Assembly: GCA_041640815.1 (NCBI GenBank)
Contig: JBEPZO010000001.1
Location: 66,645-130,644, forward strand
DNA from: JANWZL01 sp041640815
Lineage (GTDB): Bacteria > Pseudomonadota > Gammaproteobacteria > Burkholderiales > Thiobacillaceae
Length of the DNA: 64,000 nt
Reading direction: 5' to 3'
Both the position numbers and the translations under genes were made by a program. Positions 35,127-44,539 of the stretch are shown piece after piece. Within the stretch, counting starts at the first letter, position 1, and every line of letters begins with the position of its first letter. The notes under the pieces were generated by a model that searched no databases, was not told the origin of the DNA, and saw only the letters and a list, made by a program, of their open reading frames with translations.

Positions 35127-35786
35127 TCAACCGCGCAGACTGATCACCGGCCAGCCATGCGCGAGGGCATGCGCGCGCAGGCGGTCGTCTGGGTCCACCG
35201 CCACCGGATGGCTGACCCGCTCGAGCAAGGGCAGGTCGTTGAAAGAGTCGGAATAGAACCAGCTCTCCTCGACGTCGGCCCAGCGCAAGCCACGCGCCTG
35301 CAACCAGGCCGTGACACGGATGACCTTGCCCTCGCGGAAGGCGGGAGTGCCCACTACCCGGCCGGTGAATTCACCGTCCACCTCCTCCGGTTCGGTGGCG
35401 ATGAGCTGCGCCACGCCCAAGTGGCGGGCGATGGGGGCGGTGACGAAGCGATTGGTGGCGGTGACGATGACCCGCTCGTGCGCAGCATGGCGCGCAAGCA
35501 GTGCCGCTGTGCCGGGCGCGATCATGGGCAGGATGCGGCTTTGCATGAATTCGGCGTGCCAGGCGTCCAATTGCGCGCGCGGGTGGCGTGACAGCGGCTT
35601 TAACTGGAAATCGAGGAACTCGTGGATGTTCAGCGTGCCGGCCTTGTATTGTTCATAAAAGGCCAGGTTGCGCGCTTCGTAGACCTCGCGGTCGAGCACC
35701 CCCTTGGCGATCAGGAACTGGGCCCATTCGAAGTCGGAATCGCCAGCAAGCAGGGTGTTGTCTAGATCGAACAAGGCGAGTTTCAT
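35127..35786 (-). CDS. HAD-IB family phosphatase (SerB-like)
   Basis: The 219-residue hydrolase starts directly with motif I ALFDLDNTLLAGDSD (nucleophile Asp7 and acid Asp9). It has motif II VTATNRF near residue 116, a motif III Lys region (FREGKVIRV) and motif IV FYSDSFNDLPLLE near residue 178. The cap is the small helical HAD-IB type. Relatives dephosphorylate phosphoserine or similar small phosphates, often annotated as histidinol-phosphatase-like. ATG 35786 was chosen because the conserved motif I follows within five residues. Confidence 0.88.
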   Translation of the reverse strand: MKLALFDLDNTLLAGDSDFEWAQFLIAKGVLDREVYEARNLAFYEQYKAGTLNIHEFLDFQLKPLSRHPRAQLDAWHAEFMQSRILPMIAPGTAALLARHAAHERVIVTATNRFVTAPIARHLGVAQLIATEPEEVDGEFTGRVVGTPAFREGKVIRVTAWLQARGLRWADVEESWFYSDSFNDLPLLERVSHPVAVDPDDRLRAHALAHGWPVISLRG

Positions 35787-36124
35787 GACCGGCATGGCGG
35801 CAGCGCCCTGGCTACCCCCCGCCATGGGCCGGGGAATAGAGACCGCGCGGCGTCGGGCGGGCGCCTTGGGCGCAACCGGCGCCTCCGTGCACGGCGCGAC
35901 GCCTGGGATGGGCGCCATGAAAGCGCTGCAGACAGCCGCAAGCGGGGTTGAGCGCAAGGCGCACGGAGCGCAAGCCGCGAGACATGACCAGTAGTTGGGC
36001 GAAGGAGCAAGCACCGCGCAACGCGGCAATGCGCCCGCTCGAGCCAATTCTGCTTAGCGTTTCCCTTACGAGGGGGATCGGTGGCTGAAACGGATGCGTA
36101 CAACGCATTATTATAACCGAGCGC
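35787..36124. other. Intergenic region between divergent phosphatase and CbiM-like genes
   Basis: These 338 bases hold no gene I can support. Short GC-rich frames extend from the phosphatase but lack a start signal and conserved features. The segment must hold the divergent promoters; the AT-rich ATTATTATAACC at 36107-36118 lies just before the CbiM-like start. I saw no cobalamin riboswitch. Confidence 0.45.
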
Positions 36125-36784
36125 ATGAATATCGTGTCCGACCTCATCCCCGACGCGCTCGCCATCGCCCTGTGGCTCATCTTTGGCCTGGCAGCGCTAT
36201 GGCATGTACGCCATTGCCGCTGGCACATGCTCAAAGATCGGGACAACCTGAACGTCTTTCTCGGCGCCAGCGTGGCGGTGCTGGCCCTGTGGCTGATCCG
36301 TACCGGCATCAAACCGGGGCTCAACTTCCACTTGCTGGGGGCGACGGCACTCACCCTCATGTTCCGTCCGGCCTTCGCCTTGCTCGCCCTTGCCCTGGTT
36401 ACCGCACTGCTGGCGTTGTGGGACGGGCAGTACAAGGCCTACCCGGCCAATCTGATGCTCATGGGGGGGGTGCCGGTGTTGGTGAGTTGGGGCATCTACC
36501 GACTGGTGGATAGCCGGCTGCCCAACCACATGTTCATTTATATCTTTCTCAACGCCTTTTTCGGTGCGGCGGCGGCCGTGTCCGCGGTGGGGCTCGCCTC
36601 GACCGCGTTCGCCGCCGCCATCGGGGCCTATAGCATGGAATACCTGTTGCGCGAGTACCTGCCCTATTATCTGCTCATGGCCTGGAGCGAGGCCTTCGTC
36701 ACCGGCATGGTCGTCACCCTGCTGGTGGTCTACCGCCCGCAGTGGGTCGCCACCTTCGACGACCGGCGCTACTTGAACCGTTGA
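36125..36784 (+). CDS. CbiM-like energy-coupling factor transporter permease
   Basis: The 219-residue protein has six or seven transmembrane helices and the general CbiM/ECF S-component layout, including NLMLMGGVPVLVSWGIYR and the conserved YSMEYLLREYLPYYLLMAW near the end. True CbiM starts with MHIxDGxLPP, whose His binds Co or Ni. Here the start is MNIVSDLIPDA, so this metal ligand seems to be missing. No cbiN, cbiQ or cbiO genes are adjacent. It may need a shared energy module or carry a different substrate. Confidence 0.7.
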   Translation: MNIVSDLIPDALAIALWLIFGLAALWHVRHCRWHMLKDRDNLNVFLGASVAVLALWLIRTGIKPGLNFHLLGATALTLMFRPAFALLALALVTALLALWDGQYKAYPANLMLMGGVPVLVSWGIYRLVDSRLPNHMFIYIFLNAFFGAAAAVSAVGLASTAFAAAIGAYSMEYLLREYLPYYLLMAWSEAFVTGMVVTLLVVYRPQWVATFDDRRYLNR

Positions 36785-36826
36785 GGCGAGCCGGCACGGT
36801 GGACGATGCCCCCTGCAAGCCCGCCT

Positions 36827-37306
36827 TTAGTCGCGCCAGGCGCTGAACACGTAGCCCGATTGCCCGGCCTGCTCGGCGTGGCAGCCGAAGCACGCCGTCT
36901 TGGCTTGCTCGCCAACCAGGCGCTGTTTCGCATCGCCCTTGGCAAAGGCCTCAAAGCCCCAGCCGCCGGTGTCTTTGAAACGGCGCGCATCGCGCTGCAT
37001 CACGCCGAGGACCTTGCGCGGCCCCTCGGCGATGGCGTTGCCGCTGCGATCTACCTCTAAGAGATCGAAGACGATTACCGCGCCGTCGGGGAATTTCCCG
37101 CTCCGATAACCCTTCATCGCCTGGCTGTTGGCGTAGATGTGATGCAGGCCGCCGAAGGCGGCGTACAACGGGTGCCCGGGCTCCAGGATCATGCTCTTGA
37201 CATGGGTCCAGTGCCGATAGCCATGGGGATAGTCCACACCGTCGGCGATGGCGACGGGGCTGGCGAAGGCGAGCGATAGCGTGAGTGCATTGAGTAGCGT
37301 TTTCAT
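36827..37306 (-). CDS. Cytochrome P460-family protein
   Basis: The 159-residue protein has a signal peptide (MKTLLNALTLSLAFASPVAIA) and a C-terminal CFGCH heme-c site near residue 138, as in P460 cytochromes. A YPHGYRHWTHVKSMIL segment after the signal and GKFPDGAVIVFDLLE in the middle are typical. P460-type proteins are periplasmic; those with a Lys-heme crosslink oxidise hydroxylamine or NO, while related cytochromes c' with this beta fold bind NO. Which type this is cannot be told from sequence alone. GAGGAGGAC precedes the ATG. It diverges from a MarR gene across two palindromes. Confidence 0.87.
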   Translation of the reverse strand: MKTLLNALTLSLAFASPVAIADGVDYPHGYRHWTHVKSMILEPGHPLYAAFGGLHHIYANSQAMKGYRSGKFPDGAVIVFDLLEVDRSGNAIAEGPRKVLGVMQRDARRFKDTGGWGFEAFAKGDAKQRLVGEQAKTACFGCHAEQAGQSGYVFSAWRD

Positions 37307-37344
37307 GATGTCCTCCTCTATGACCAGACACTGCAGATGCAGTG

Positions 37345-37373
37345 GTATCGATACGATAGTATCGATACGATAC
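37345..37373. promoter_or_regulatory. Two tandem palindromic operator boxes
   Basis: The unit GTATCGATACGATA occurs twice in tandem (37345-37358 and 37359-37372), and each copy begins with the perfect 10-bp palindrome GTATCGATAC. It lies between the divergent P460 gene (start 37306) and the MarR-type gene (start 37403). The MarR protein probably binds here and controls both genes. Confidence 0.7.
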
Positions 37374-37402
37374 ACATAGCGCGCCGGTTCATCGTTGTCA
37401 AG

Positions 37403-38038
37403 ATGGTTTCGAAGCGCTACAGTCCGGTTATGGCTGATGACATCCTGCGCCTGCTCGATCTCTTCGAACGGCTCGGCAACCTCTCCGAGTCGCAGCTCAA
37501 GGCCGCCGTGGCGGACTTCGGGCTAGTGGCCGTGCATGCCCGCATTCTCCTCTACCTGGCGCGCGCCAACCGTTACTCCAACACCCCCCTGGCCGTGGCC
37601 GAGTATCTCGGGCTCACCAAGGGGACGGTGTCTCAGAGCCTGATCCTGCTCGAGCGCAAGGGCCTCGTGGCAAGACGTAAGGACGCGCTGGACCGCCGGG
37701 TGGTCCGGCTCGAGTTGACCGCTTTAGGCAGGTCGCTGGCGCAGGCGATCGAGGCAGGGCATGTGGAGCGCTGGGCGCAGGCGGCAGAGGGGCTGCCCGC
37801 TGGGCTAGTTGCAGCGCTCACCGACATGTTGCGCCGCTTGCAGCGGGCGGCAGGGCGCAGGAGTTTCGGCGCCTGCCGCACCTGCCGCCATTTTCTCGCC
37901 GCGGCGGCAGGAGGCGGACGCTGCGGCCTCACCGGCGAGGCGTTGACGGCCGAGGACGGCGAGCGCCTGTGCCGGGAGCATGAGGCGCCGGCAGCCGGCG
38001 TCAGCCCGGCCAACCGTAGCGCAACGCCAGCCCGATGA
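37403..38038 (+). CDS. MarR-family regulator with C-terminal cysteine cluster
   Basis: The 211-residue protein has a MarR winged helix: VHARILLYLARANR, recognition helix region LTKGTVSQSLILLERKGLV and wing RRKDALDRRVVRLELT (about residues 45-105). Beyond the usual MarR length it has a tail with FGACRTCRHF, GGRCGLTGE and ERLCREHE, four cysteines in a C-x2-C...C...C pattern. This tail could bind zinc or an iron-sulfur cluster and sense redox or NO. The gene diverges from cytochrome P460 with paired palindromes between. ATG 37403 is tentative; ATG 37430 is possible. Its 3' end overlaps the opposing TSUP gene by 38 bases. Confidence 0.8.
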   Translation: MVSKRYSPVMADDILRLLDLFERLGNLSESQLKAAVADFGLVAVHARILLYLARANRYSNTPLAVAEYLGLTKGTVSQSLILLERKGLVARRKDALDRRVVRLELTALGRSLAQAIEAGHVERWAQAAEGLPAGLVAALTDMLRRLQRAAGRRSFGACRTCRHFLAAAAGGGRCGLTGEALTAEDGERLCREHEAPAAGVSPANRSATPAR

Positions 38039-38891
38039 GCAGCAGGGCGAGCATGCCCTTGAGCAGGCGCTGCGGCAGCCGTTTCTGCAGGCGGGCGCCA
38101 ACATAGGCCCCTAGCAGCCCGCCTAGGCCAAAGTCCAGCCCCAGGGCCCAGTCTGGGCGCACGGCCACCCCGTGCGGGGCCGGCAGCAGACTGTAGGCGA
38201 TGAGCGCGATGACCGAGGTGAGGAAGGTGGCGGTGAGCGTCGCGCCAGCGATGGCGTGCACCGGCAGGCGGTAGCGGGTAATGCAGAGGGGGACCATGAA
38301 GGCGCCACCGCCAATGCCATAGGCGCTGCCGATCACCCCCACGAGGAAGGAAAAGAAAAGCATGGACGGCACGCCAAAGGCGTATTCCGCATCGCCGTGA
38401 CGGAAATGCATCCGCCAGCCGCGCCACGCCGTCAGACGCACCGCCCCTGCTGGGGTGACGGCTGGCTGCCCGCGCCGCACATCCGCCAGCATGCGCCAGG
38501 CAAGAAAGGCCAGGACGATGGCCACAAAGGGCTCGAAGGCGGCGCGTTGCGCCAGCCAGTGGCTGCGCAGCCACGCCCCGACGACGGTACCAGGCGCGCC
38601 GCCGGCGGTGATCAGGAGGGCGAGCGGCCAAAACAGCCGCCGCTCGCGTGCATAACGGTACATGCCGCCGGGAATGGCCAGCAGATTGAACACCAGGTTG
38701 GTGGCGGAGGCCGCTGGGCTGGCAAAGCTGAGCACGCTGACCTGAAACGGCAGCAGCAGGAAGGCGCCGGAGATGCCGACCATGCTGGTGAAGAGGCTAA
38801 TGCCAAAGGCGGCCAGCGGCGGCAGCCACAGCCAGGTCTCGACGCCAGAGACGGCGAAGTGGTGCCAGAGGTCCATGTGCGCCAACACCAA
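38001..38891 (-). CDS. TSUP-family (TauE/SafE) membrane transporter
   Basis: The 296-residue protein has about eight transmembrane helices in two related halves. The first has FTSMVGISGAFLLLPFQ and SPAASATNLVFNL; the second has VGVIGSAYGIGGGAFMVP followed by IAGATLTATFLTS. These are the repeat motifs of the TSUP family, which exports sulfite, sulfonates or similar anions. Sulfite or another sulfur anion would suit the sulfur genes elsewhere in the window, but that is inference. The start could also be ATG 38876. Confidence 0.85.
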   Translation of the reverse strand: MVLAHMDLWHHFAVSGVETWLWLPPLAAFGISLFTSMVGISGAFLLLPFQVSVLSFASPAASATNLVFNLLAIPGGMYRYARERRLFWPLALLITAGGAPGTVVGAWLRSHWLAQRAAFEPFVAIVLAFLAWRMLADVRRGQPAVTPAGAVRLTAWRGWRMHFRHGDAEYAFGVPSMLFFSFLVGVIGSAYGIGGGAFMVPLCITRYRLPVHAIAGATLTATFLTSVIALIAYSLLPAPHGVAVRPDWALGLDFGLGGLLGAYVGARLQKRLPQRLLKGMLALLLIGLALRYGWPG

Positions 38892-40163
38892 TCAGGGCGC
38901 GGCAGCGCGCTGTCGCCGGTAGATGTAGTGAAACGCCGCCCTGTCAAGCAGGGCCTTGCCCGCACCCGCGCCGAGGCGTGGCCGCAGGCTCAGCACCATC
39001 AGCTCCGGCTGATCTTGGCTGAGACCGCTCGGATCGGGCGGCATGAGGTCGAGGCTCGAGGCCGCCTGGGCGCTGTTCAGGGCCAGCTCGGCCTGGGTAC
39101 CCGCCACGGCCACCGCTTGGCAGGCCGCGCTGAGGTCCCGCAGGCGCTCCTCGACGTCGGCCTGCTGGATCTGCTGGCCGGCGAGCGGCTGCAACAGCCG
39201 TTCGGCAGGGCCACAGAGGGGGATGAGGGCGACGTCGAGCACAAGCGGCTCGCTCTCGGCCGCTAGCCGCACGCTAAGGCGCGCGCGCTGCCCCTGTGGC
39301 CACACTTGCGGCGGCGGCTCCCAGGTCAGGTGCCACGCACGTGCAAAGGGGCGTTTGACCGGCCGGCGCCGCAAGCCTTCCTCCCACAGGAAGCCCTCGA
39401 TGAAGGCCTTGAGCGCGTGCTCTGCCCCCTCCAGCGCGATGCCGGTGATCCCGCCGTCGGCAACGAGGGCACGCTGTTCCAGGGCCATGAGCTGGTCGAT
39501 GTCCGTCGGCCCGATCCGGGGGCGCAGCGTCTGCGTAAGCCGCCAGCCGGGCGGCGCGCTCGCCGCGGCCGGAGCTGGCGGGGCAGGGCTTGCCGGGCGA
39601 ATGCCCTCGACGCTGCTTGCAGCGCTGCGGCCTGCCACCTCTACCTCGTCTGCGGGCGCATACGGCGGGCAGGCCGGGGCGGCAGCGCTCATCTCCGCCA
39701 GCAGGCGCAAGACCGGCGCCGGTAACTGCGCGGCCGTCTTGGGCGCATAGGCCAGGACGTGATGCGCCTGTTGCTTATGCACCGTCACCAGCTGGAACAC
39801 CACGGCATCTTCTCGTTCCACGCTCGGCCGGCGCAGCAGGCGCCAGCGCCGACCACCCACCTCAAGCCAGTCGAGCTCGGCCTGATCACCATACTGGAAG
39901 CGCCAAATCGTCTCCAGCTGCACGAAATAGCGCTCGGGGGGCAGACGCAGGCGCGGGTGATGCCAGGGTATGAGGAGCGTGAAGCTACCCGCTTCGCCCG
40001 CATGGCGCAGGATGGCGCTCTCGAGGCGCGCTTCCTCCTCGGGATTGCCCCGCTGCCAGGGTGGGGCGTAGGGCACACTCAACCCCCCCAGTGCGAGGCA
40101 GGCGGCCCACAGCGGCTGCGAACCGCCGAACAGTATCAGCACGGCTGCGAGCAGGCGGAGCAT
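38892..40163 (-). CDS. Exported protein of unknown function
   Basis: The 423-residue protein starts with a signal peptide (MLRLLAAVLILFGGSQPLWA). It has a mixed alpha/beta N-terminal region with WLEVGGRRWRLLRRPSVERE and a Pro/Ala-rich linker near residues 185-205 (SPAPPAPAAASAPPG). A second region contains a cytosol-unlike VWPQGQRARLSVRLAAESEPL segment. ATG 40163 was chosen because it opens the signal peptide; the preceding 127 residues of open frame run antisense to the hrpA start and look non-coding. Its stop abuts the TSUP start (38891/38892), so the two are probably co-transcribed. No family recognised. Confidence 0.65.
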   Translation of the reverse strand: MLRLLAAVLILFGGSQPLWAACLALGGLSVPYAPPWQRGNPEEEARLESAILRHAGEAGSFTLLIPWHHPRLRLPPERYFVQLETIWRFQYGDQAELDWLEVGGRRWRLLRRPSVEREDAVVFQLVTVHKQQAHHVLAYAPKTAAQLPAPVLRLLAEMSAAAPACPPYAPADEVEVAGRSAASSVEGIRPASPAPPAPAAASAPPGWRLTQTLRPRIGPTDIDQLMALEQRALVADGGITGIALEGAEHALKAFIEGFLWEEGLRRRPVKRPFARAWHLTWEPPPQVWPQGQRARLSVRLAAESEPLVLDVALIPLCGPAERLLQPLAGQQIQQADVEERLRDLSAACQAVAVAGTQAELALNSAQAASSLDLMPPDPSGLSQDQPELMVLSLRPRLGAGAGKALLDRAAFHYIYRRQRAAAP

Positions 40164-40266
40164 GGGGTGCAGACGAGGTGAGACGGGATCGGGCACGCCT
40201 GCAGTGTAGCCCATGTGGCGCCGCGCAGGCGACGCTGGCCGCCGGCTAGCGGTATCATGCCCGGCC

Positions 40267-43200
40267 ATGTCCACGCCACCGCTACTGCCCCCCCTGGATC
40301 TCGAGCCGCAGATCGAGTTCCCTCCGGAACTGCCGGTCTCGGCACGGCGTGAAGCGATCGCCGCCGCCCTCGCGCAACACCAGGTGATCATCGTCTGCGG
40401 CGAGACCGGCTCGGGCAAGACCACCCAGTTGCCCAAGATCGCCTGGCAGTCGGGACGCGGGCGGGCGGGGATGATCGGTATGACGCAGCCGCGCCGCATC
40501 GCCGCGCGTAGCGTGGCCGCGCGCCTGGCGGCGGAGACCCGCACGCGTCTGGGCGGCTTCGTCGGCTGGCAAGTGCGCTTTTCCGATCACCTCGGCGCTG
40601 ACACCCGTATCAAGGTGATGACCGACGGCATCTTGCTCGCGGAGACCCAGTCCGACCCCGAATTCCGTGCCTATGACACCCTGATCCTGGACGAGGCGCA
40701 TGAGCGCAGCCTCAACATCGACTTCCTGCTCGGCTACCTCAAGCTGCTGCTGCCCCGGCGGCCGGACTTAAAGCTCATCCTCTCCTCCGCCACCCTGGAG
40801 GCGGAGCGCTTCGCCGCCTGGTTCGGCGGCGCGCCCGTGCTGCAGGTGTCGGGGCGCACCTATCCAGTGGAGGTGCGTTACCGGCCGCTCGACGCCGCCT
40901 CAGGTACAACCAGCGAGGGCAGTGCGCAGCCGCAGATACCCAAAGCTGGCGCGGCGCCGGCCGCCGAGGTCGATCTCAATGCCGCCATCCTCGCTGCCGT
41001 CGACGAGCTCGCCGCCGAGGGGCCGGGCGATATCCTCGTCTTCCTGCCCGGCGAGCGGGAGATCCGCGAGGCGCAGGAGGCGCTGCGCAAGCATCATCCG
41101 CCAGGCACGGAGATCTTGCCGCTATACGCGCGCCTATCGGTGGCCGAGCAGGAACGCGTCTTCCAGCCCCATGCCGGACGGCGCATCGTGCTCGCTACCA
41201 ACGTCGCCGAGACCTCGCTCACCGTGCCCGGCATCCGCTACGTCATCGATACGGGGTTGGCGCGCGTCAAGCGCTATTCGCTGCGCAACAAGATCGAGCA
41301 GCTGAAGATCGAGAAGATCTCGCAGGCTGCCGCCAACCAGCGCGCCGGCCGCTGCGGCCGCGTGGCGGCGGGTATCGCTATCCGCCTTTACGCCGAGGAG
41401 GACTTCGCCGCCCGACCGGCGCAGAGCACGCCCGAGCTGCTGCGCTCCTCGCTCGCCGGCGTCATCCTGCGCATGCGCGCCCTTGGCCTACCGCCCATCG
41501 AGACCTTCCCTTTCCCCGACCCGCCAGAGCCCAAACGCGTGCGCGACGGCATCGCCCTGTTGCAAGAGTTGGGTGCCCTAGATAGCGATGGGGCCTTAAC
41601 GCCGCTGGGCCGCCAGCTCGCGCAGCTGCCGATCGACCCGCGCATTGGCCGCATGCTCATCGCGGCGCGCGAACACGGCTGCCTGGCGGAGGTGCTGGTG
41701 ATCGCCGCCTTCCTCTCCATCCAGGATCCACGCGAGCGCCCACTGGAGCAACAGGCGGCCGCTGACGAGTGTCACCGCCGCTTCGCTGACGCCGACTCGG
41801 ACTTCATCGCCATCCTCCGGCTTTGGGCCCACATCAATGCCCTCGACGCGCAACGCAAGTCGGCGCGCAAGTTTCGTCTCGCCTTACAGGAGGCGTTCCT
41901 GTCGCCGCTGCGCGTGCGCGAGTGGCGCGACGTGCATGCCCAGCTCGCCAACCTGGTCAAGGAGATGGGCTGGAAGGTGGGCGAGCTCAAGCTCCCCGCT
42001 GACCCTCACCCCTCAACTTTCTATGCCCCCTTGCACCAGGCGCTGCTTGCCGGCCTCTTGGGCAACGTCGGCATGCTCACCGAGGCCGGCGACTACCTGG
42101 GCGCGCGCGGCCTCAAGTTCAGCCTCTCCCCCGCCTCGGGCGTGCGCAAGAAACCGAAATGGATCGTCGCCGCCGAGCTCGTCGAGACGCGCCGGGTCTA
42201 TGCGCGCACGGTGGCGCGGATAGCGCCGGAGTGGATCGAGGCAGTCGGGGCCCATCTGCTCAAACGCAGCTATGCCGAGCCGCACTGGGCCAAGCGGCCG
42301 GCGCAGGTCAGCGCCTATCTGCGCGCCACCCTTTACGGGCTGCCGATCGTGCAGGCACGGCGCGTGCATTACGGCCCTATCGACCCGGTCTTGAGCCGCG
42401 AACTGTTCATCCGCCATGCCTTGATCCGTGGCGAGTGGGACTGCCGCGCCGCCTTTTTCCAGCACAACCAGGCCTTGCTGGCCGAGATACATGAGCTCGC
42501 CGAGCGTACGCGCAACCCCCGCCTGGACGTGGACGAAGAAACCTTGTATGCCCATTTCGACCGCCTCATCCCTGCCGGCATCCACAACGGCGCGGCCTTC
42601 GAGCGCTGGCGGCGGCAGGCAGAGGCGGCCAACCCGCGCCTGTTATTCCTGGACCGCGAGGCCCTGCTCGCCGGCCGGCAGCAGGCGCGCGCGGACTTCC
42701 CGGACACGATCGACCTCGACGGCCTGGAGCTCGCGCTCGCCTACCGCTTCGAGCCTGGCGCTGCGGACGATGGCGTCACGCTGCTGGTGCCCCTTCCTGC
42801 CTTGAACCAAATCCGCGCGGCGGCCTGTGAGTGGTTGGTGCCCGGGCTATTTGAGGAGAAGATCGCCGCGTTGCTCAGGTCCCTGCCCCAGTCGCTGCGG
42901 CGCAACTTCGTGCCCGTCGCCGAGTATGCCCGCGCCGCTGCCGAGGCGCTGCAAGCGGCGGCCGATGCCCGGCGCATGGCGCTCACCGACGCGCTTGCCC
43001 GTTTCCTCTTCCAAGCCACCGGCGTGCACGTGCCGCGCGAGGCCTGGCGGGTGGAGGCGTTACCGGCGCATCTGCGGATGAACTTCCGCGTCCTGGATGC
43101 CAGCGGCGCGGTCATCGCCGAAGGCCGCGATCTTACCGTCTTGCGCCGGGAGCTGGGTGGCGCCGCGGGGCAGGCGGTGAGGCGTGCGGCAGCGGCTTGG

Positions 43201-44073
43201 GAGCGGGCCCAGGTAACCGACTGGGATTTCGGCGATCTGCCGGTGCAGATCGAGGTGAACGCTGCAGGCGTACAGGCCTACCCCGCCTTGGAGGCCAGCG
43301 CCGACGGCGGCGTGTGCTTGCGTCTATTCGATCGCCAAGCGAGCGCCGATGCCGCACACCGCCTGGGGGTGGCGCGTCTGCTCTGGCAGGTGCAGCCTGA
43401 ACGCAAGCGCCAGACCGAGCGCGATCTTCTCGCTCGCCTCAAGGCTACCTGTCTGCAATGGGGGCTTCTGCATGCTGGCGCCAGTTGCACCGCCTTGGTC
43501 GACGACATCATGCTCGCCGCCTGTCTGGTCGCCTTGCCTGAGGATCTGGCCGACATCCGTAGCCAGCAGGCCTTTGCTGCCGCGCAACAGGCCATTAAAC
43601 CGCGCCTGCCAGCCGAGGTGGGAAAGCTGGCCGAGCTCGCAGCCGACTGCATCGCCCGCGCCCATGCCCTGAAGACGGCCCTCGAACGCGCCCCCAAGGC
43701 CTGGGAGAAGGCGATTGCCGATATGCACGCGCAGCTTGCCGACCTCGTCTACCCCGGCTTCCTGACGCAAACCCCCAGCCGTTGGCTCAACCGCCTGCCG
43801 GCCTATCTCAAGGCGCTGGCCTTGCGCTTGCAAAAGCTCGACAAATCGCCCGCCCGCGATGCCCAGGCCATGGCCGAGCTGGCCCCCCTGCTTGCCGCCT
43901 GGCAGGCGCTGCGCGCGCAACGGCCAGAAGATGCGGCCGTGGCGGATTTCCGCTGGCGCTTGGAGGAGCTGCGCATCGCCCTGTTCGCGCAAGAGGTGCG
44001 CACCGACGAGCCGGTGTCGGTGAAGCGATTGCTTAAGCGCTGGCAGGAGATTCGTGACGCGCCCGCCCGCTAA
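40267..44073 (+). CDS. hrpA: ATP-dependent RNA helicase HrpA
   Basis: The 1,268-residue DEAH-box helicase has Walker A CGETGSGKTTQLPK near residue 45, the DEAH box (ILDEAHERS) near residue 140 and SSATLEAERF (motif III). LATNVAETSLTVPGIRYVID and QRAGRCGRV (motif VI) follow, then winged-helix, ratchet and OB-fold regions. A long C-terminal DUF3418 domain (from about residue 680) is the mark of HrpA rather than HrpB. E. coli HrpA acts on mRNA processing and stalled ribosomes. ATG 40267 was chosen because the earlier open frame overlaps the opposing gene's upstream region. Confidence 0.95.
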   Translation: MSTPPLLPPLDLEPQIEFPPELPVSARREAIAAALAQHQVIIVCGETGSGKTTQLPKIAWQSGRGRAGMIGMTQPRRIAARSVAARLAAETRTRLGGFVGWQVRFSDHLGADTRIKVMTDGILLAETQSDPEFRAYDTLILDEAHERSLNIDFLLGYLKLLLPRRPDLKLILSSATLEAERFAAWFGGAPVLQVSGRTYPVEVRYRPLDAASGTTSEGSAQPQIPKAGAAPAAEVDLNAAILAAVDELAAEGPGDILVFLPGEREIREAQEALRKHHPPGTEILPLYARLSVAEQERVFQPHAGRRIVLATNVAETSLTVPGIRYVIDTGLARVKRYSLRNKIEQLKIEKISQAAANQRAGRCGRVAAGIAIRLYAEEDFAARPAQSTPELLRSSLAGVILRMRALGLPPIETFPFPDPPEPKRVRDGIALLQELGALDSDGALTPLGRQLAQLPIDPRIGRMLIAAREHGCLAEVLVIAAFLSIQDPRERPLEQQAAADECHRRFADADSDFIAILRLWAHINALDAQRKSARKFRLALQEAFLSPLRVREWRDVHAQLANLVKEMGWKVGELKLPADPHPSTFYAPLHQALLAGLLGNVGMLTEAGDYLGARGLKFSLSPASGVRKKPKWIVAAELVETRRVYARTVARIAPEWIEAVGAHLLKRSYAEPHWAKRPAQVSAYLRATLYGLPIVQARRVHYGPIDPVLSRELFIRHALIRGEWDCRAAFFQHNQALLAEIHELAERTRNPRLDVDEETLYAHFDRLIPAGIHNGAAFERWRRQAEAANPRLLFLDREALLAGRQQARADFPDTIDLDGLELALAYRFEPGAADDGVTLLVPLPALNQIRAAACEWLVPGLFEEKIAALLRSLPQSLRRNFVPVAEYARAAAEALQAAADARRMALTDALARFLFQATGVHVPREAWRVEALPAHLRMNFRVLDASGAVIAEGRDLTVLRRELGGAAGQAVRRAAAAWERAQVTDWDFGDLPVQIEVNAAGVQAYPALEASADGGVCLRLFDRQASADAAHRLGVARLLWQVQPERKRQTERDLLARLKATCLQWGLLHAGASCTALVDDIMLAACLVALPEDLADIRSQQAFAAAQQAIKPRLPAEVGKLAELAADCIARAHALKTALERAPKAWEKAIADMHAQLADLVYPGFLTQTPSRWLNRLPAYLKALALRLQKLDKSPARDAQAMAELAPLLAAWQALRAQRPEDAAVADFRWRLEELRIALFAQEVRTDEPVSVKRLLKRWQEIRDAPAR

Positions 44074-44539
44074 GGCATTGGGCAGCCCTTACATGAGCCC
44101 AAACACTTTTGCTTGGCCTTTAAGATGTGCCAAACACGCGCACATCGGCTACCGCAGCCGGCAGTGACCGTGCAGCGGGTTTGAGTCCTCGAGGACATGA
44201 CCCAGCTTGAATGTGCTGTGCCGGCGACTGACCTCGACGATTATGAGGAAGTTATCGCTTTACGACCAAAGACAAAGCAAGCATAACTCGCCGCCGAGTT
44301 TCTCTACGACACGTAAGTGACCTTTCCCCATCCTCGGTCAGCAACCAATCAGATGCCCGCCAGCCGCACAAACCGAAGGATTAGAGGTATTAGACTCATC
44401 CAACCCCTTGACGCCGGAATTAAACTCAGGCGAAATCGGAAACAATGTTCAAGAACAAACAGCGGTGCGGTGAGGCAGAGCAACCCAGGAGGGTTCGCTT
44501 GTTGCCGTAATCATTGGTTGTTAGGGCAGATACGCATAC
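44074..44539. other. Intergenic region upstream of the chemoreceptor gene
   Basis: These 466 bases are of mixed, partly AT-rich composition. Short frames (for example 44317-44661) have no RBS, run into the receptor gene and show no conserved features. I see no RNA gene or repeat. The segment presumably contains the receptor promoter. Confidence 0.45.

Noticed and set aside
34234..35256. Open frame of 340 codons opposite ppc
   Set aside because: It is antisense to conserved PEPC motifs and crosses into the phosphatase gene; it has no RBS and no recognisable domain.
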